Positions 61,592 through 64,000 of a stretch of 64,000 nucleotides of DNA are shown here, piece after piece. The notes under the pieces are model-generated. The model worked only from the letters and a program-made list of their open reading frames with translations, was not told where the DNA came from and ran no database searches. The stretch comes from Dyadobacter beijingensis DSM 21582 (GTDB lineage Bacteria > Bacteroidota > Bacteroidia > Cytophagales > Spirosomataceae). Both the position numbers and the translations under genes were made by a program. The stretch lies in assembly GCF_000382205.1 (NCBI RefSeq), contig NZ_KB907787.1:473176-537175 (forward strand), written 5' to 3'. Each line of letters starts with the position of its first letter. Positions within the stretch are counted from its first letter, which is position 1.

Positions 61592-62083
61592 ATGGCAGGA
61601 AGCGTTAACAAAGTGATATTGATCGGTAATCTCGGCAGCGATCCCGAGGTTCGTTACCTCGAAAGCGGATCGGCCGTGGCGAAGTTCAATATCGCTACTA
61701 CCGAAAGCTATACCAACAAAAACGGCGAGCGCGTAGACAATACCGAATGGCACCGCATAGAGTTGTGGGAAGGACTGGCCAAGGTGGCGGAAAAGTACCT
61801 GAAAAAAGGTAATCAGGTGTACATCGAAGGCCGTATCCGCACCGATACCTGGACGGACAAGGAAGGCCAGCAGCGGACGGGCGTCACCATTCGTGCGAAC
61901 AGCATGACCCTGCTCGGCGGCCCGAGCTCCAATTCGGGAGGCGATTACAATCAGGGAGGTAGCCAGGGCGGTTACCAGCAACCCGGTAATGCGCCGCGTG
62001 GAAACAATGCGCCAAGGCCGTCCGATCCGATACCACCGTCGATGGCGGCCGGCAACGACGATGACGACGATCTGCCGTTCTGA
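61592..62083 (+). CDS. ssb: single-stranded DNA-binding protein
   Basis: A 163-aa SSB. The OB-fold is at about 3-108 (KVILIGNLGSDPEVRYLESG, WHRIELWEGLAKVAEKYLKK). A Gly/Gln/Asn-rich linker follows, then the acidic tip DDDDDLPF that recruits replication and repair proteins. The order mutY ... ssb-gldE is a known Bacteroidota neighbourhood. Confidence 0.97.
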   Translation: MAGSVNKVILIGNLGSDPEVRYLESGSAVAKFNIATTESYTNKNGERVDNTEWHRIELWEGLAKVAEKYLKKGNQVYIEGRIRTDTWTDKEGQQRTGVTIRANSMTLLGGPSSNSGGDYNQGGSQGGYQQPGNAPRGNNAPRPSDPIPPSMAAGNDDDDDLPF

Positions 62084-62210
62084 TGCATTCAAACAGATAA
62101 TGACGAATCCCGCTGGTAAATGTATTTATTCCAAAATTAATACGGTTATTAAGCGGGATTCGCTACATTTATCTAACTGAATACCGATTTTGAACATTCT
62201 CTGACATTTC

Positions 62211-63542
62211 GTGAAAGAAACAGAAGACAGTGACGACCCGCTTGCCCGAACGCGTACGGGGATCCGTTTTCCCCAGAAAAGTACGCACCCCATTCTGGCA
62301 GGGGTAATCCTACCCGGGCTAATTCTACCCGTCGATTTCCTAGCTCCCTACGATTTTATCCTCGTTGTATTTCTGCTCCTAATTTCCCTTTCCCTGTCGG
62401 GTATCCGGGCGGCTTATGCGGCTTCCGGCGCCATGGAAAACCCTTGGGAACGCAAGGCAGAAGGTGAAAGTAATTTGCCTTCCCGCATTCAGCAGCTGGC
62501 TCTTTCGCTAGTGCAGCGGGGGATCACGCTGTTTGCATTACTGCTCGCGGCGCGCCTCGCGTGGCTGCATATGCAGGCAGGAAATATCGAACTTGTGCGT
62601 TGGTCGGTGCTGGTGTTCCTGGTGTTATGGATCTGGTCCGATGCGATGGTGCGCTACAACAGCGCCCGCAAGGCACAGGAGCTCATCCCGAAAATCAGCG
62701 GCCTGACGCAGTTTCTCATTAAAATATGCAAACCGCTGACGCAGCCCGTCATGAAACTCGGCTACTCGTTCGGCGTGCTTACGCCGGAAGGTGCCGAAAT
62801 CACGACCGAAATGCTGGAAGCGAAAGCCGAGAGCGAAGAGGAAAGCGACCTGCTGCGCGGGCTGGCCAATTTTCGGCAAACCAATGCACGTAAAGCCATG
62901 CAGGCAAGGGTGCAGATTACGGCATTCGATATCGAGCTGGATTTTCACGAACTGATGGACCGGATCAACAAGTCGGGCTACTCCCGGGTGCCGGTGTACC
63001 GCGATGACCTCGATCACGTGGAAGGTATTCTGAATGTGAAGGACCTGCTGCCGCACATTCATTTGGACGAGCATTTCAACTGGCAGAAACTGCTGCGCCC
63101 GGTGTACTTCATCCCCGAAAGCAAGCGTCTCGACGACCTGATGAAGGATTTTCAAAACCGGCGCGTGCACATGGCGATCGTCGTGGACGAGTACGGTGGG
63201 ACGAGCGGGCTGATCACGCTCGAAGACATTATTGAAGAAATTTTCGGAGATATTAATGATGAATACGACGAAGATGAGGAGGTGAATTATACTCAGGTCG
63301 ACGAGCATACGTATGTCTTCGAGGGTAAGGTGCTGATCAACGATCTGTGTCGCATTCTCAACCTCGAAACCGATTATTTCGACGAAGTGAGAGGCAATAG
63401 CGAATCGCTGGCGGGGCTCTTGCTCGAACTGTTTTCGAGGCTTCCGCGGACGGGAGAAATCGCGATGCATCGTGAAGTGACGTTCAAAGTACAGTCGGCC
63501 GACAAGAAGCGCATAAAAAAAGTGCGGGTGCTGGTATCATAA
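62211..63542 (+). CDS. gldE: gliding motility-associated protein GldE (CBS/CorC family)
   Basis: A 443-aa membrane protein of the HlyC/CorC (CNNM-like) class. Hydrophobic segments are at about 27-70 and 97-145, a CBS-domain pair at about 210-335 (MDRINKSGYSRVPVYRDDLD, VDEYGGTSGLITLEDIIEEI), and a CorC/HlyC domain at about 350-440. Position directly after ssb marks it as GldE, associated with gliding and type IX secretion; gldD, its usual neighbour, does not follow here. Start is GTG. Confidence 0.88.
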   Translation: MKETEDSDDPLARTRTGIRFPQKSTHPILAGVILPGLILPVDFLAPYDFILVVFLLLISLSLSGIRAAYAASGAMENPWERKAEGESNLPSRIQQLALSLVQRGITLFALLLAARLAWLHMQAGNIELVRWSVLVFLVLWIWSDAMVRYNSARKAQELIPKISGLTQFLIKICKPLTQPVMKLGYSFGVLTPEGAEITTEMLEAKAESEEESDLLRGLANFRQTNARKAMQARVQITAFDIELDFHELMDRINKSGYSRVPVYRDDLDHVEGILNVKDLLPHIHLDEHFNWQKLLRPVYFIPESKRLDDLMKDFQNRRVHMAIVVDEYGGTSGLITLEDIIEEIFGDINDEYDEDEEVNYTQVDEHTYVFEGKVLINDLCRILNLETDYFDEVRGNSESLAGLLLELFSRLPRTGEIAMHREVTFKVQSADKKRIKKVRVLVS

Positions 63543-63591
63543 AAAAATACAATTCGATTTTATTTATTCAGATCTTATTCTTAATTTTGCC

Positions 63592-63599
63592 CGGCAAAT
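63592..63599 (+). promoter_or_regulatory. candidate -7 promoter element of guaB
   Basis: TAATTTTG matches TAnnTTTG and lies 18 bases before the guaB ATG. The -33 position is AT-rich without a clear TTTG. Confidence 0.45.
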
Positions 63600-63617
63600 A
63601 ACAATAGTTTATTTGCT

Positions 63618-64000
63618 ATGAACACAGACCCATCCAAAGTCCTCTTCGAGGCACTCACCTACGACGACGTTCTGTTAATCCCAGGTTATTCAGAAGTCCT
63701 GCCTCGTAACACAACAACAAAAACCAAGCTTACCCGCAACATCGAGTTGAACATTCCCATTGTTTCAGCTGCTATGGACACGGTGACGGAATTTGAGCTG
63801 GCTATCGCGATGGCTCAGGAAGGTGGTATTGGAATAATCCATAAAAATATGTCCCTGGAAGCGCAAGCTGAGCAGGTGAGAAAGGTAAAACGTTCTGAAA
63901 GCGGTATGATCCTCGATCCGATCACACTGCTTGATACTTCGACCCTCGGCGACGCGCATCAAATCATGCGCGAGTTCAAGATCGGAGGTATTCCCGTAAT
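63618..64000 (+). CDS. guaB: IMP dehydrogenase, 5' part only
   Basis: The gene runs off the window edge; 127 codons are present. The product converts IMP to XMP in guanine nucleotide synthesis. The visible N-terminus has [39 protein letters not shown] and [11 protein letters not shown], all strongly conserved in GuaB. The first CBS domain is just beginning at the edge ([18 protein letters not shown]). The catalytic Cys loop lies outside the window. Confidence 0.96.
   Translation, partial: MNTDPSKVLFEALTYDDVLLIPGYSEVLPRNTTTKTKLTRNIELNIPIVSAAMDTVTEFELAIAMAQEGGIGIIHKNMSLEAQAEQVRKVKRSESGMILDPITLLDTSTLGDAHQIMREFKIGGIPV

Overview
The window reads as a chromosomal segment of a Bacteroidota bacterium of the Cytophagia type, most like Dyadobacter or a close Spirosomataceae relative (inference from gene content; no 16S rRNA is present). 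Support comes from TonB-dependent receptors with carboxypeptidase-regulatory N-termini, DUF4249 lipoproteins, the uppS-bamA-skp-skp order, the mutY / HU-TPR-rng / ssb-gldE neighbourhood, an ArgF' type carbamoyltransferase, scarce Shine-Dalgarno sites, several GTG starts, and promoter-like TAnnTTTG boxes. Genes are dense, both strands are used, and no rRNA, tRNA, CRISPR array, prophage or insertion sequence was seen.

Layout. 1-5.1 kb: a TonB receptor, a secreted helical protein, then a LytS-type kinase with a pentapeptide-repeat N-terminus and its LytTR regulator. 5.4-10.1 kb: envelope assembly (uppS, bamA, two skp/ompH) closed by a strong terminator. 10.4-19.9 kb: an Ig/cadherin-like secreted protein, lspA with a long charged tail, proline dehydrogenase, DAHP synthase-chorismate mutase, tdk with an SGNH hydrolase, a conserved hypothetical, and an epimerase with an HMG-CoA lyase. 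20.1-28.4 kb: a five-gene outer-membrane locus (secreted protein, STN-type TonB receptor, two DUF4249 lipoproteins, a macroglobulin-like exported protein). 28.4-31.2 kb: an Lrp regulator divergent from tdh-kbl (threonine to glycine). 31.3-39.5 kb: transglutaminase, YceI, ceramidase-like protein, exported Gfo/Idh/MocA protein, thioesterase, HerA-like ATPase, then alpha-E and Anbu protease. 39.7-43.5 kb: glmM, a cysteine desulfurase and ferrochelatase.

43.6-53.9 kb is an amino-acid block: on the minus strand GNAT, argG, argC, a VapBC-like toxin-antitoxin pair, argD and argF'; on the plus strand aat, proB, proA and an ArgE-type deacylase. No argB or argH lies in the window. 54-64 kb holds an enoyl-CoA hydratase relative, the HU-TPR-small basic protein-rng run opposite mutY, a dioxygenase and an oxidoreductase separated by a striking 10-bp-period repeat array, then ssb, gldE and the start of guaB.

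The best candidates for something undescribed are the inverted decamer array at about 60.04-60.28 kb, the TonB/DUF4249/macroglobulin-like locus, the pentapeptide-repeat sensor kinase, and an alpha-E/Anbu pair that lacks its usual ATP-grasp partner. A 29-codon basic protein gene at 56498-56587, resembling the AURKAIP1/COX24 (mS38) ribosomal protein family, is easy to miss.
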